DNA of 64,000 nucleotides, taken from contig NC_085137.1 in assembly GCF_035046485.1 (NCBI RefSeq), positions 442,126,334-442,190,333 on the forward strand, given 5' to 3'. Positions within the stretch are counted from its first letter, which is position 1. Each line of letters opens with the position of its first letter. The notes below the pieces were generated by a model, which made no database searches, had not been told where the DNA came from, and worked only from the letters and a program-made list of their open reading frames with translations. Below are positions 10,450 to 21,094 of the stretch, piece after piece. The DNA is from Aedes albopictus. Its lineage: Eukaryota; Arthropoda; Insecta; Diptera; Culicidae. The position numbers and the translations under genes were made by a program.

Positions 10450-12348
10450 CACACTGGGCCACGAGCGGGATCTAGCAAGTAAAAACCTCTAGCGTTTTGG
10501 GAGTACATTTTTTTGATTTGCTGTCTTCGGAGGCTTATATTTATTTTACCTGTACTTTTATGTGGTGAAGAATATTAGTTGGTAATTTTGCCGCATAGGT
10601 GGCGCTGCGATACTAACTTTTTTGTCTTACGTCCTAGAGGTTTCCCGTCTTCTGCAAAGTTGTAGAGCGTGCAAAAATAAGTAAAGTCGCCGAAGACACC
10701 AAAGTTGTGTGACATCAAATAACAAAATTATACTAAAAATAGTAAAATTTACGTGAAAATCACGTTTTCATGACTATTTTGGATGTTTATCGCAAATTTA
10801 TAAATTTTAACACTCCACACGTGTTAGTCAAAGTAGCCTGCGTCTGATGATACCAACTTTACAATTTTTCGGGACATTTTAAATGGTTTTTTGGTCAAAA
10901 TAATGAAATTTACTATGATTTTTACTAGCATTTTTTTCAAAAAGTTGCAAAATTCGGCAAAATTTGATATGTACTTGCTTAAAAATATACCACTCAAGAT
11001 CTATTAAATCTGAAAGTTTGCCGGAGGTATAATTTGGTGTTTTTGAGATATTTTGTTTTTAAATATTGATGTTTTTAAATCTAAATACTTTTGAAAGAGA
11101 AGCAATTCTTTATTCGGAGTTGTCCTGCCAATAGATATTCACGGATCACTTTTCAATTCTGATTTTTATGTTTACCCAATGCCCTGGTTAATCAAAATTG
11201 ACGTTTTGTGTTCAATTGTTTTGTGCATAAATTTGTTAAACAGTGCTCATATATTTATTGGTCTATTGAAATAAAGGTTTTTGGTCCTGTGTGAGCGACT
11301 CACGCAATTGCGAAGTTTTGTTATACCAATCCGTGTTGTCAATAATGATTTTCAGTTAACTCAACGTACATACGCAAAAATGAATAAATTATTGGTTAAA
11401 TTATAAAATAAATCCTCGGCACAAGATGAGAATTGAATTCACGACTCTTATACAATAGGCAAGTGCTTTACTTACTAAGTCACTGTGCCAAATAATGTTG
11501 CGTGAGTCGCTCACACAGGGCCAAAAACCTTTCTTTCAATAGACCAATAAATATATGAGCACTGTTGATTCAATAAATTGATGCGCAAAACAATTGAACA
11601 CAAAACGTATTTTTTTTTAAGTAAACAGGGCGTTGGGTAAACATAAAACTCTTTATTGATAAGTGATCCGTTAGTATCTACTGGCAGGACAACTCCGGAA
11701 TAAAGAATTGCATCTCTTTCAAATCAATTTAGGTATAAAAACATCAATATTTAAAAACAAGATATCTCAAAAACACCAAATTATACCTCCAGCAAACTTT
11801 CAGATATAATAGATCTTGAGTGGTATATTTTGAAGCAAGCATCAAATTTGCAACTTTTTGAAAAAACTGCTAGTAAAAATCATAGTAATTTTAACTAATT
11901 TGCCCAAAAAAACATTTTAAATGTCCCGAAAAATTGTAAAGTTGGTATCATCAGACGCAGGCTACTTTGATTAACACGTGTGAAGTGTTAAAATTGATAA
12001 ATTTACGATAAACATCCAAAATAGTCATGAAAACGTGATTTTCACGTAAATTTTACTATTTTTAGTATAACTTTGTTATTTGATGTCACACAACTTTGGT
12101 GTCTTCGGCGACTTTACTTATTTTTGCACGCTCTACAACTTTGCAGAAGACAGGAAACCTCTTGGACGTAAGACAAAAAAGTTAGTATCGCAGCGCCACC
12201 TATGCGGCAAAATTACCAACTAATATTCTTCACCACATAAAAGTACAGGTAAAATAAATACAAGTCTCCGAAGACACCAACTCAAAAAAATGTATTCCCA
12301 AAACGCTAGAGGTTTTTACTTGCTAGATCCCGCTCGTGGCCCAGTGTG
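10450..12348. mobile_element. Long foldback element with 5-bp TSD
   Basis: Arms of about 850 bp (10450-11310 and 11500-12348) are near-complementary. The terminus is CACACTGGGCCACGAGCGGG, and CATTG flanks both ends (10445-10449 and 12349-12353). There is no ORF of note. The loop of about 190 bp holds a tRNA-like sequence (11418-11489). The CACACTG terminus and 5-bp duplication recall Transib-type elements, but the class is not proven without a transposase. Confidence 0.8.
11418..11489 (-). other. tRNA-like sequence in foldback loop
   Basis: 72 nt on the minus strand. GGCACAG at the 5' end pairs with TTGTGCC at the 3' end (six of seven). There is a D-arm-like GACTTAGTAAGT and a T-arm region GTGAATTCAATTCTCAT resembling a B box. 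The anticodon stem is poor, so this is a tRNA relic or tRNA-derived module rather than a working gene. Confidence 0.5.
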
Positions 12349-12353
12349 CATTG

Positions 12354-13110
12354 TTTATTTTGTATTGAATCGCTACAATTAACATATTTTAATTTTTTCC
12401 CAAATCATACTATCCTTGTTTAATAGTTTAAGGGAATCGAATACACTCTAGAATTATTTTCCATAAAATTACACGAAAAAAAAAATTCAGTGAAAAAAAT
12501 TTAAAATAATAATATTTCAACAATAATCATAAAATCTCAAAATGTTTTCATCTCAAAAAATCCGTACCCCAAATTGGCTCCCAGGAAATTAGAAAAATCA
12601 AAAACTGAAATTCACAAAATCGAGAATTGAAAAGAATCATCTTCCAAAACATGATTAAATCGATTTTAGATGACGAAAAATGATATTTAGATGAAAATCA
12701 AAAATTTGGGTATTAGAAGGTTAAATTGTAAATAATTTGAAAGAGTATTATTTGCTGGCGAGTCCTTTCCTGACCTAAATAGCGTAGAAAATTATTACAG
12801 TAATAAAATGCCAATGCACCCAATATAGTTATAAAGTTCATAGTATAATAAATTATGATGACATATAATATTGAAATACGGCATATCAAATAAATATATA
12901 TCATAATGCAATTTTAAGTCATTAAGTGTGTAATGTAGCGAAATGAAATGTGGTCTTAATTTGTATATAATTTGAATAAATGAGTATTATTTGCTGACAA
13001 ATCAAATCATGACCTAGATGGTAAAGAGAAAATTATTATAAAAATAAAATGTAAAGGCAAAAGATCATATATAATCTCAAATATAATACAGTGACCGGCA
13101 CAAAAAAAGA
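12354..13110. repeat. AT-rich dispersed repeat, right part, with tandem duplication
   Basis: The module GAGTATTATTTGCTGGCGAG...CCTGACCT at 12743 recurs diverged at 12985 (about 240-bp spacing), and matches 10140 on the other side of the foldback. The sequence is otherwise very AT-rich. Reading frames in it are not credible. Confidence 0.5.
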
Positions 13111-14330
13111 TCCACCACAAAGTGGTTACAGTTCACAATGAAAAATACATTTAAAAATGCTAAAATATACCTACACCTACCTGCACTACACCCATTTTAC
13201 ATTGTTTTAGCAATCTGTGTTGAAAAATATTTGGCTCTGAGGAATAAGATGATTTCTGAAAAGACTGGGAAAATTTCTCAAAAAATTGGTATGACAGAAA
13301 AAAAAGATCCACTCAGCAATCAATTCCAAACTTCCATATTTCGTCACACCTTCTAACGTTTCTCCTCTTGGTGTATACTTATTGTGATGTTTTCGACATA
13401 TGAAATCTATTCTGACATGAGTCTCATCAATTTTAGGATGATACGGGGCGAATTTATTTTACATGGTGAGTATCATGGGCCAATTTTCTCAAAAATACAG
13501 AAACTATCTGTAAGCAAGAATGAGTGCTATTAAATTTGAAAATAAATAAATTATATATATATAAAAACACTACACGAAATCAGACACAGAAAAAATAAAA
13601 TAATAATGAATAATAAAATTCATCAATTCAGCTTTCTAAGGGATGGTTCTGAACAAGACGGGCGCGTCAAATCCATTACTACTGTTGGGATAGAAAAACC
13701 CCTCTACAAGGATGCTATAATATCTTCTCACCTAACTCCTGCTAGTAAGATTTATACGAGAAAAAATATATAGGAATGCAATTTAGTGAAATATATACAA
13801 TACAATAAGAGATAATAAAACAAACATACAAAATTATATAAAATAGAACATAGTAAAATGAGATAATTGAGAGTATTATCAGAATTATTGTTTACCCACT
13901 ACCAGTTTTATCATTACTATTACAAACAAACTTTATGGTTTCGATGAATTTACTGTGAAAAATTGAAAAACAACTGTATATGTTATAAAATGTCGATGGT
14001 GTTTTTAAAACAACAAAGAGTTATAAAATAGATATGATAGAGTATGCTATGTAATATGAGTAATAACAAATACTGTGAATTACAATAAAATTAATATGAA
14101 GTGAAATATGTCTAATATAATGTCATTTTGTGTTTTATTTGGTATATGAATGCTATTTTAGAATTATGGAGCGCCCTTATCTGAAATGCACTGTAGAAAA
14201 AAAATATCAATAAACGGCCGAGGAATGAAAACGCTTTCAATAGTTACAAAACTATTGACCAGTTTCAGCTGGAAGGAAACAGAAACATAGTAAAGTCTGT
14301 TGAATATAGTAGTAGTATAGAATCAATTGT
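13111..14330. other. AT-rich unassigned sequence
   Basis: Contains the second copy of the 9870-type repeat at 13628-13745 and a 72-codon AT-rich frame at 13138-13356 with no recognisable motif. No gene is called. Confidence 0.35.
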
Positions 14331-14396
14331 CAGAGATGAACCAGCCGCCGGCTGAAAATCTCTTTAATAAAGATAAATAAATAAATAAATAATAGA
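14331..14396 (+). mobile_element. Retroelement 3' end with (AAAT)n tail
   Basis: GAGATGAACCAGCC, then GGCTGAAAATCTCTTTAATA, AAGA and a short (TAAA)n tail. The GAGAT/ATCTC pair can form a small stem. A second copy is at 19838-19890 (there CAAGGGCTGAAAGTCTC). This looks like the conserved 3' terminus of a SINE or non-LTR family. Confidence 0.5.
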
Positions 14397-14946
14397 ATCA
14401 ATTGTTAAATTAGCTGCAGAATACGACTAGCGCTGAAAAAAAGAAAAATTTTAACAGAAAATAAATAAATAAAAATCACAATTGATCCATTTATTCACTG
14501 CTGCGTCCCTGCTGCAATAATAATGTAAAATTGTTAACTTATTGTTAATTTTGAAGCAACTAATCTATTTATCTTTGCACTCATTGATCAAATGATAACT
14601 AAAATGTGTTTTCAGAGTCCATTAATGTGATGTTATAGACACCCCGTCTTATTCGATGTTTTAAGATTTGATGTTTATAAAATGTAGAATCTAGTAAAAA
14701 TAACGATAATAATAAAAAAAGGAAAAGATGTTGAATTAATTAGTAATAAAATATTTAATAGTAAGTATAAATTGGAATAAAAGGCTGCCTCCGATGGCAT
14801 ACTCTATAAAACCAGTTGTTGATAGTTATTCCAAATATAAGATACGAATATGATAAGATATTTTTGATGACATTTCTATTTTTCACTTCGTATCTAAAAA
14901 TACGTCAGGTGATCGTTCAGTGTTGCTACAAAAGACGCGACACAAC
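14397..14946. other. AT-rich unassigned sequence
   Basis: No gene is seen. It ends with ACGTCAGGTGATCGTTCAGT at 14902, identical to the end of the hairpin array near 9613. The 5.3 kb between could thus be an insertion into that array. Confidence 0.35.
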
Positions 14947-15161
14947 AAAATGCTCATTTCCGAATAGGGAAAAAGAAAAATCGAATGACCGAAGCAAAAG
15001 CGCGCGACACCGGCACCCGGACGAAATCGTATCACACACTGATGCACGCTGGGCCCGCCGCCGTGGAAATGCTCACTTCCGAATAGAAAACTTACTAGAA
15101 AATTAATCGAACCACCGAAGCAAAAGCGCGCGGCACCCGGACGAAATCGTATCACACACTC
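14947..15161. repeat. GC-rich tandem duplication (about 115 bp x 2)
   Basis: Both copies contain AATGCTCA(C/T)TTCCGAATAG, then CCGAAGCAAAAGCGCGCG and GACGAAATCGTATCACACAC. The first copy has an extra CACCG. The composition contrasts with the AT-rich flanks. No coding signal. Confidence 0.8.
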
Positions 15162-15479
15162 TTATTTATTTATCAAAGAGGTTTTAACAAAAAGTCATTC
15201 GCCTCCGAATCCCATTATTGATTCTTTGCTTATAGTTTTTGAACATCATCGTCAAAATAAAGAATCGTGTGGTATGTCTGTGATTGAATACCAGTTTGAA
15301 AGTAACAGTGAATTCTCTCATTTGATATGTCTATTACAGAAAAACATTAAAATGTTCCTCGCGACCCCCTGGATGAAGGCCGGTGCACCCCCCCCCCTGG
15401 GGGGTCGCGACCTACAGTTTGGAACAAATTCTGCATGGATCTCTAATGACAGGTGATATTTCTGATGGAACTGCAGAAG
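15162..15479. other. Unassigned sequence
   Basis: Mixed sequence with a C9 run and a GC-rich CCTGGGGGGTCGCGACC near 15390. No gene is supported. Confidence 0.3.
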
Positions 15480-17290
15480 AATTTTTTTTATAAAATCCTT
15501 GTAGAAATAACTCAGGAATCGCTGCAGGTGTTTCTCAATGATACTTGAGGAAACTCTGGGATAAATTTTCAAAGAATGAAAAATTTGTAAAAAAAAATGA
15601 GAACACCAACTAACCACGGAAACTAACCACCATGGAAGAACTTTTGAAAAAAAAATCCTTTGCTGAAATTCCTTAAGAAATCCCTTAAATCCTTAGAATA
15701 TCTCTTCAAATCAATCTCAGAAACCCCAGCAAAATTTTCTGAAAATAAAACACACACGTAGTGGTTTTTGAAGAAATCTACAACAGAATCCCTGTACAAA
15801 TCGCAGGAAGTACTTTTGAATGGATATCTTAAGAAATATCCGAAGAAATTAATGAAGGTATCTCAGGACTAGTTTTTTAAGAATTTCCTAACCCTTCGTG
15901 GAATTCCAAGAAAAACAAATATTGAGTAGTTTATTGGGAAATGCCCAAAAATATCCAATGATTTTTTTTGAAACAAATTCCTCAAAAAATTAAAAGTAAT
16001 TCCTGGTGGAGTTTCAGACGGCACCCATAGAAATCTATCTACAAGCACAGGCAAACAGACGTAACCCTTAGAGAACATTAATCAAAAATTTGTTCCGATT
16101 TTTTTTTCAACACACTGTCACCTATTGGTAGAACCATGCAAGACACTTGGCCATGATGAGTTGCGATTTGTCGTTTGTCTGACACGCACACTACTACATA
16201 AATCGCCTGTAATTTTCATTTGCATCATTCAGCAACGTGTACACTGACAAACGTCAAAGCGATCGAATACTTGTGCCTCTGGTGGAAGGATTACGGATAT
16301 CAAATGTATTTTTAATTGATCTTTAAATGCACGGGCCAAGCCGTTTTGAAGAGTGTCATGTCTGTTTGTCTGTTTTAAAAGAATTCTTGGGGATATTTCT
16401 AAAGGAAGGAAGGATTTTTGAAGAAAGCCTATGAGAAATTTCTTTAAGAATGCTTGGAAGGGGTAGTTAATAAACTACCGTTTGAATTCGCAAGACTGAA
16501 TACCCGAAACTCCGAGTACCTTGATAGATTTTAAGACCGTATTGCTGGAGTACTTTCTAAAGGAATCTATGGATTAATTTTGGAAAAAAAAATCCATAGA
16601 AGATTTACTTGGACATGAAAACCTTTGATAAATATATGGAGGACTTCCATTAGCAATTTCTGAATGAATCCGTGGATGATTTCTCGTGCGGATTCCTGAA
16701 AAATCTAAGGAAACTCATCGAAGGTTTTTAGAGGAATTTTTGGAGATATTTCGAGGGGATCCTCAAAGTCTGAATTTCTCGAAGTAATTCTGAAACAATT
16801 CATGGAAGATGTTAAGAAGGACTTTCAAAAAAAGTCCGTGTCGAAGGAATTTCTGGAAGAAATTCTGAAGGAATCCATGGAGCAATTTTGGTAGCTATTC
16901 CGGGAAGGTTTATTTTTTAAAAATTCATTTCCGGGGTTAATCTCTAGAAAACTTTTAAGAAAATTTTAAAGGAAACCAAGCATTCTCTAAAGGATTTATC
17001 TATGAAGGTTTTCACAGAGAAATTTCCGAAGGCAATCCTGGCAGAGTTTATTTTAAAGTTTCTTAAATATAAAGAATCGCTGGAGGTTTTTCTAAGGAAT
17101 AACCTGCATGATTTTTGGATGTCTTTCTGAAGGTTTTTAAATGAAACCTTCGACAATTTTCTGGGTGTATCCCTCAAAGAATTTTCGAAGGAATCACTTA
17201 TGGATTTCTGAAGAACTTCATGGAATTATTTCTGAAGCAATCCATGCAAGATTTCCTAAAATAAGACATTTCGGAGGAAGTGAAATGTTT
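15480..17290. repeat. Degenerate GGAATTCCT / GAAGGAATT array
   Basis: Mostly strongly diverged short-period repeats (TTTCTGAAGGAATT and complements), as at 24940. An unrelated block at 16090-16330 interrupts it. Numerous 60-100 codon frames here are repeat artefacts. Confidence 0.6.
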
Positions 17291-18207
17291 TAATTAACCC
17301 TCGAGCGATCGCGTTGTTGTATTTTGTACAACATGTTGGAAAAATCTCGCTTTTGTACTCAGCATTAGCGTGGTGCTGGCGGTGGTGGCCTACCGCGGGT
17401 TACGGAAGGCTAATGCGGGGATTAAAAAAATCGATGGATTTTTTGTTGCATAATCTGAAAGTATACTAGCTAAACAATACACATTCCAATTTTCATTAGG
17501 GTTGAATCACTAGAACCAAAGTTACAGCCCATTGTGGCGCGCATCCTCCATAAGGTACCTCAAGATTTGGAATACGAACAATGAAAAAATGATAAAATGA
17601 AAATCGGTCAACTAGTTTTTAAGCTATCGTGATTACCGTAAATGTATCAACGCAGGGCTTCTTTGACTATAATGCCGAAAACTGTCCATAAACAATAACT
17701 GTTTTGGCATAATTGAGTGTCTATGCAGTTTCGATTGTTCTGGTAAATCTAAAAGAAAGGTCCTTGTTGAACGCAATCGTAGCTGATGAACTACGAATTG
17801 TGTGGTCATGTATTCTCGTGCAGAAATCACTGACTGTTCCGCATACCCCTATCATTTGAAATCAGATCCACCATGATGCCATAACAACCTGGACGAGATG
17901 TTAGAAGGGAGTTTGGCGCTCGTAACAGATGTGACGCGCGATGATGTACGGATGGTTGGAATCGCATCACTGTTGTAATGCAGTGAAGATACATATCCCC
18001 ATACCCAATCGTATGTTGCACCCGGAAAGGCAAGTGAAATCACGTGTCACATATGAGTGTGAGTGGTGTTTTGTTTGATTGGATGAGTATTTTCCATGTC
18101 GCGCAAAACATCCCAATTCGTTAGGGCAGTCATGTGAACGATGCTGGAAAAAGGATTTCAGGTCTGTGTGCGACCACAAAGGATAAAATCGTTAAGACGG
18201 TAAGAGC
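17291..18207. other. Unassigned intergenic sequence
   Basis: 17296-17420 begins AACCCTCGAGCGATCGCG and TTGTACAACATGTTG. It resembles the segment at 5201-5275 (GACGCGCGCCGTTGTA), hinting at a shared repeat family. 17640-18200 looks unique. No gene is supported. Confidence 0.35.
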
Positions 18208-18276
18208 CCAGCAAGCCGAAGTGGTTAACGCAAGACTATGCGTAGGGTGTTTGGGTTCGATTCCCAAACGGTCCAC
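18208..18276 (+). mobile_element. tRNA-like SINE head
   Basis: A-box-like AGCCGAAGTGGTTAACG and a perfect B-box GGTTCGATTCC within a T-arm that pairs well (TTTGGG/CCCAAA). A T5 run follows at about 18280, which could stop Pol III. The acceptor halves do not pair, so a SINE head or tRNA pseudogene is more likely than a gene. Confidence 0.5.
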
Positions 18277-18299
18277 AAGTTTTTCTTAATCATCATCAA

Positions 18300-18960
18300 C
18301 ACTTACAATGAAACACGAGCATTTCTGTATATGTAATTTCTAACGAAACCGTGCTCGCAAACAGCATCTTGTGCTGGAAATGATAACACCACAACAATAG
18401 GCATTCGAGAGCCAAAGTTTCCACCAGTCTGACTCGTATAATTTTCCTCGGAATTATTTTTCCCCTGCGGCTCGTCTGAGTGCTTCAGCATTAATGAATA
18501 CAACCACCAACGTAATTCTCGTCTGCGGTTGCATTTTCCTACTTTTTTCTCATTTCCTTTGCCAGCACTTCTATCTTCCATTTGACGTCTTCAATCAGCT
18601 GTTAAAAGCGGAAAGCCACTTTCCTGGAAGGAACAGAAAGCAGAAATATTACAAACTCCTTCAGTACCGTCGGTCGCGCCGCACAATAATGGTTGCACTT
18701 CTGCGCTTCGCTTGCCAGTACTGGAGAGGATTGTTGTTATAAATAATCCCACGGAGATTCCGCACATTTCGCAGACGGCGATGAATGGAAGGAAAATTCC
18801 ATTTCATGCACAATTTGTTCCCCCATCAGCTATTGATTTGTGGGCAGACCAGACAGCGGCGGTAAACTATCGCCGAAAGGCAAAATCGTTGCTTGGTTCG
18901 TTTTATCAAGTCATTACGCCCATCCAGCCAAGCCCCTTATTTTCATGACCCGTGGAAATC
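18300..18960. other. Unique-looking, less AT-rich sequence
   Basis: Non-repetitive and near 45% GC by eye. It contains frames of 80-90 codons on both strands, none with a recognisable domain or paired splice sites. It could be regulatory or UTR sequence of a neighbouring gene. Confidence 0.25.
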
Positions 18961-19540
18961 GACTAGACAATCAGATCAAACTTTGAGAAGGAGTTTACTA
19001 TGACGAACCATGAGAAATCTATAATAGACTCATATTTGAAAATGAAGTCAGACAAAATGCCACACTATAATCCGTAAAGTAAAACATCTAAATGGGTTTC
19101 ATTTTCAGCTCTGTGAAATAGGGGAAATCTGTTGAACTCAAATTTGACCTCAAATCCTTCCCAACCAAGCTGAATTAAACGACCAAGTTTCAGAAAATTT
19201 GACCGCCAAAAACCTCTCATGACGAAGAGAACAAACCTGCCGATAATACCCATCGTCACCCTAGAAAAGAAAGCAGCGCCACCCGGACAGGCGAGAATAT
19301 CTAAATCAAATCTCAAATCGAACAACTATTGCTATCATTGCTCGATGTGATTTTGATGTGTTATTCAAAAATTTAAAGAATATCGCACCAATACCTCAAA
19401 GTGATAAGAACAAATTTAGCTCTTCTGCACGAAATGGAACACCCATAGAGATGGCTCAATGTTAGGGAAATTCTATGCGACCCTTTCTGAGCTGGGAATC
19501 AAAGAACCTCATGCTCTTTTTGACATGATATTCACAACAG
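18961..19540. other. Unassigned sequence
   Basis: Nothing recognised on either strand. Confidence 0.3.
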
Positions 19541-19613
19541 TGAGCCGCAGTTGAGTGGTAAGCATCATCGCCTGTGAATCCTAAGGTAGTAGGTTCAATG
19601 CTGGATGTTGGCA
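19541..19613 (+). mobile_element. tRNA-like SINE head
   Basis: TGAGCCGCAGTTGAGTGGTA acts as an A-box-like start, and GTAGGTTCAATGC as a B-box-like end about 40 nt later. A T6 run follows. Probably a diverged tRNA-derived SINE; its 3' body may run to the tail at 19838-19890. Confidence 0.4.
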
Positions 19614-19837
19614 ATTTTTTGTTATTTTTTTCAAGAAAAAGGTCGACAAATCTTGTCTGCTATTGTTTTGGTCTTGTAATATCTTAACGAGCTATTATTG
19701 AGCACTTCTCCATACTAGATTTTGATATTATTTCTAATGTTTTACTTCTTATCTCAATCAAACCAATATCAGTTTTTGCTCTTCAGTAGTTCAATTTTTA
19801 ATAACTGAATGTGTTATTCGTTAGTTTTTTTTTTAGA

Positions 19838-19890
19838 GATGAACCAGCCAAGGGCTGAAAGTCTCTTTAATAAAGACAAATCAATCAAAA
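19838..19890 (+). mobile_element. Retroelement 3' end with A-rich tail
   Basis: GAGATGAACCAGCC plus GGCTGAAAGTCTCTTTAATA and an A-rich tail: a second copy of the 14331-14396 terminus. Confidence 0.5.
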
Positions 19891-20374
19891 TTCGTTAGTT
19901 TTTCTCTCCTACTTGGGCACTACTAGTGATACAGCATTACCTCTCACAGTTCCCAAACATGACTTGATAGTCTGCTCTCGAGAGACTGCGGTCCGGAATG
20001 AACCCCCTTCATTTAGGAAGAAACCTTTTTGACGATAAATCAAATTTTCGCCTGATGGTCTTGACGGTCGGTCGACGGAGCGAGTCCATGCCCCTATGGG
20101 TTCACCCATGCAAATGTTGCTGACGAAGGATGCTGGTGGTCTGGACGATATCAACCAGATCCAGGTTCAAGCAGATGCCTTTTCAGTTCCGCCATAGGTG
20201 TAGCCATCTGAAACTAATAGAAACTATTAAAAGTAGAAATATGTGATGACATTCTCAAAAGATTTTTTTTTCTATGCATTTCACTCTATTCCTTCAGAAA
20301 TTCTTGCTGGGGTTGTTTAAGACAATATTTCTAGGATTCTTCTAGACGTTCTTGTGATATTTTCTCCAGAAGTG
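19891..20374. other. Unassigned sequence
   Basis: Unique-looking to about 20220, then a short GGAATTCCT-type degenerate array into which the next element inserted. Confidence 0.3.
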
Positions 20375-21094
20375 CACTCCCGTTCAAAAGTTTGGGGTCA
20401 CCCCCTCAAAAACATGTCATTTTTTTAGGCCCATATCTCCGCCAATTTGCGTCCGGTTTCGAAACCCTAGGTTTCATTCAAAAGATAATAAGTCAAAGAA
20501 ACTTTGAACATGATTTAAAAGAAACTTTTTCAAAAAAATTTGTATGTAAACTTAACCCAAAGTTGCCAAATTTTCTAAAAAATGAATATAAACTTACGGC
20601 AGCATCGCTGGAAGTTGGCTCGACCAAATTTTAAGATGAGAGCGGTAATATGACCCATTTTCTATTAGCTTTCAACTGCTTTTTACAGAACTTAGCTAAA
20701 AAATCTAGAAAAAAAAGTTATTAAGTAAATTAATCATTGATGTCATCGACCAAAAGTTTGGGGTCACCCCTCAATATGATGTATCGGCCAAAAGTTTGGG
20801 GTCACTTTCGTAAAACATGGAAAAGTGATTTGGTGATATCTTCGTCATCTATAGTTCAATTTTAATTATTTTTGGCTCATTTCAAAGATAATTAACTAAA
20901 TTTACGTTTGATGTCTTTAACTTAACGTATTTAACGATTTTTGTATATAAAAATGTTATGTAAAATTAGCACATTTTACCATGCTTAAAAAATGAGGCAA
21001 CTTTACGTTAAGTTTTAGTATGTAAATTTCAACAACTATGTGTGGTTCAATGTCTATGCAGTAAGTATCATTCATTTTGTTTCAAATAAGCCAA

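Noticed and set aside
18208..18276. Functional tRNA gene
   Set aside because: Good A/B boxes and T arm, but the acceptor and anticodon stems do not pair.
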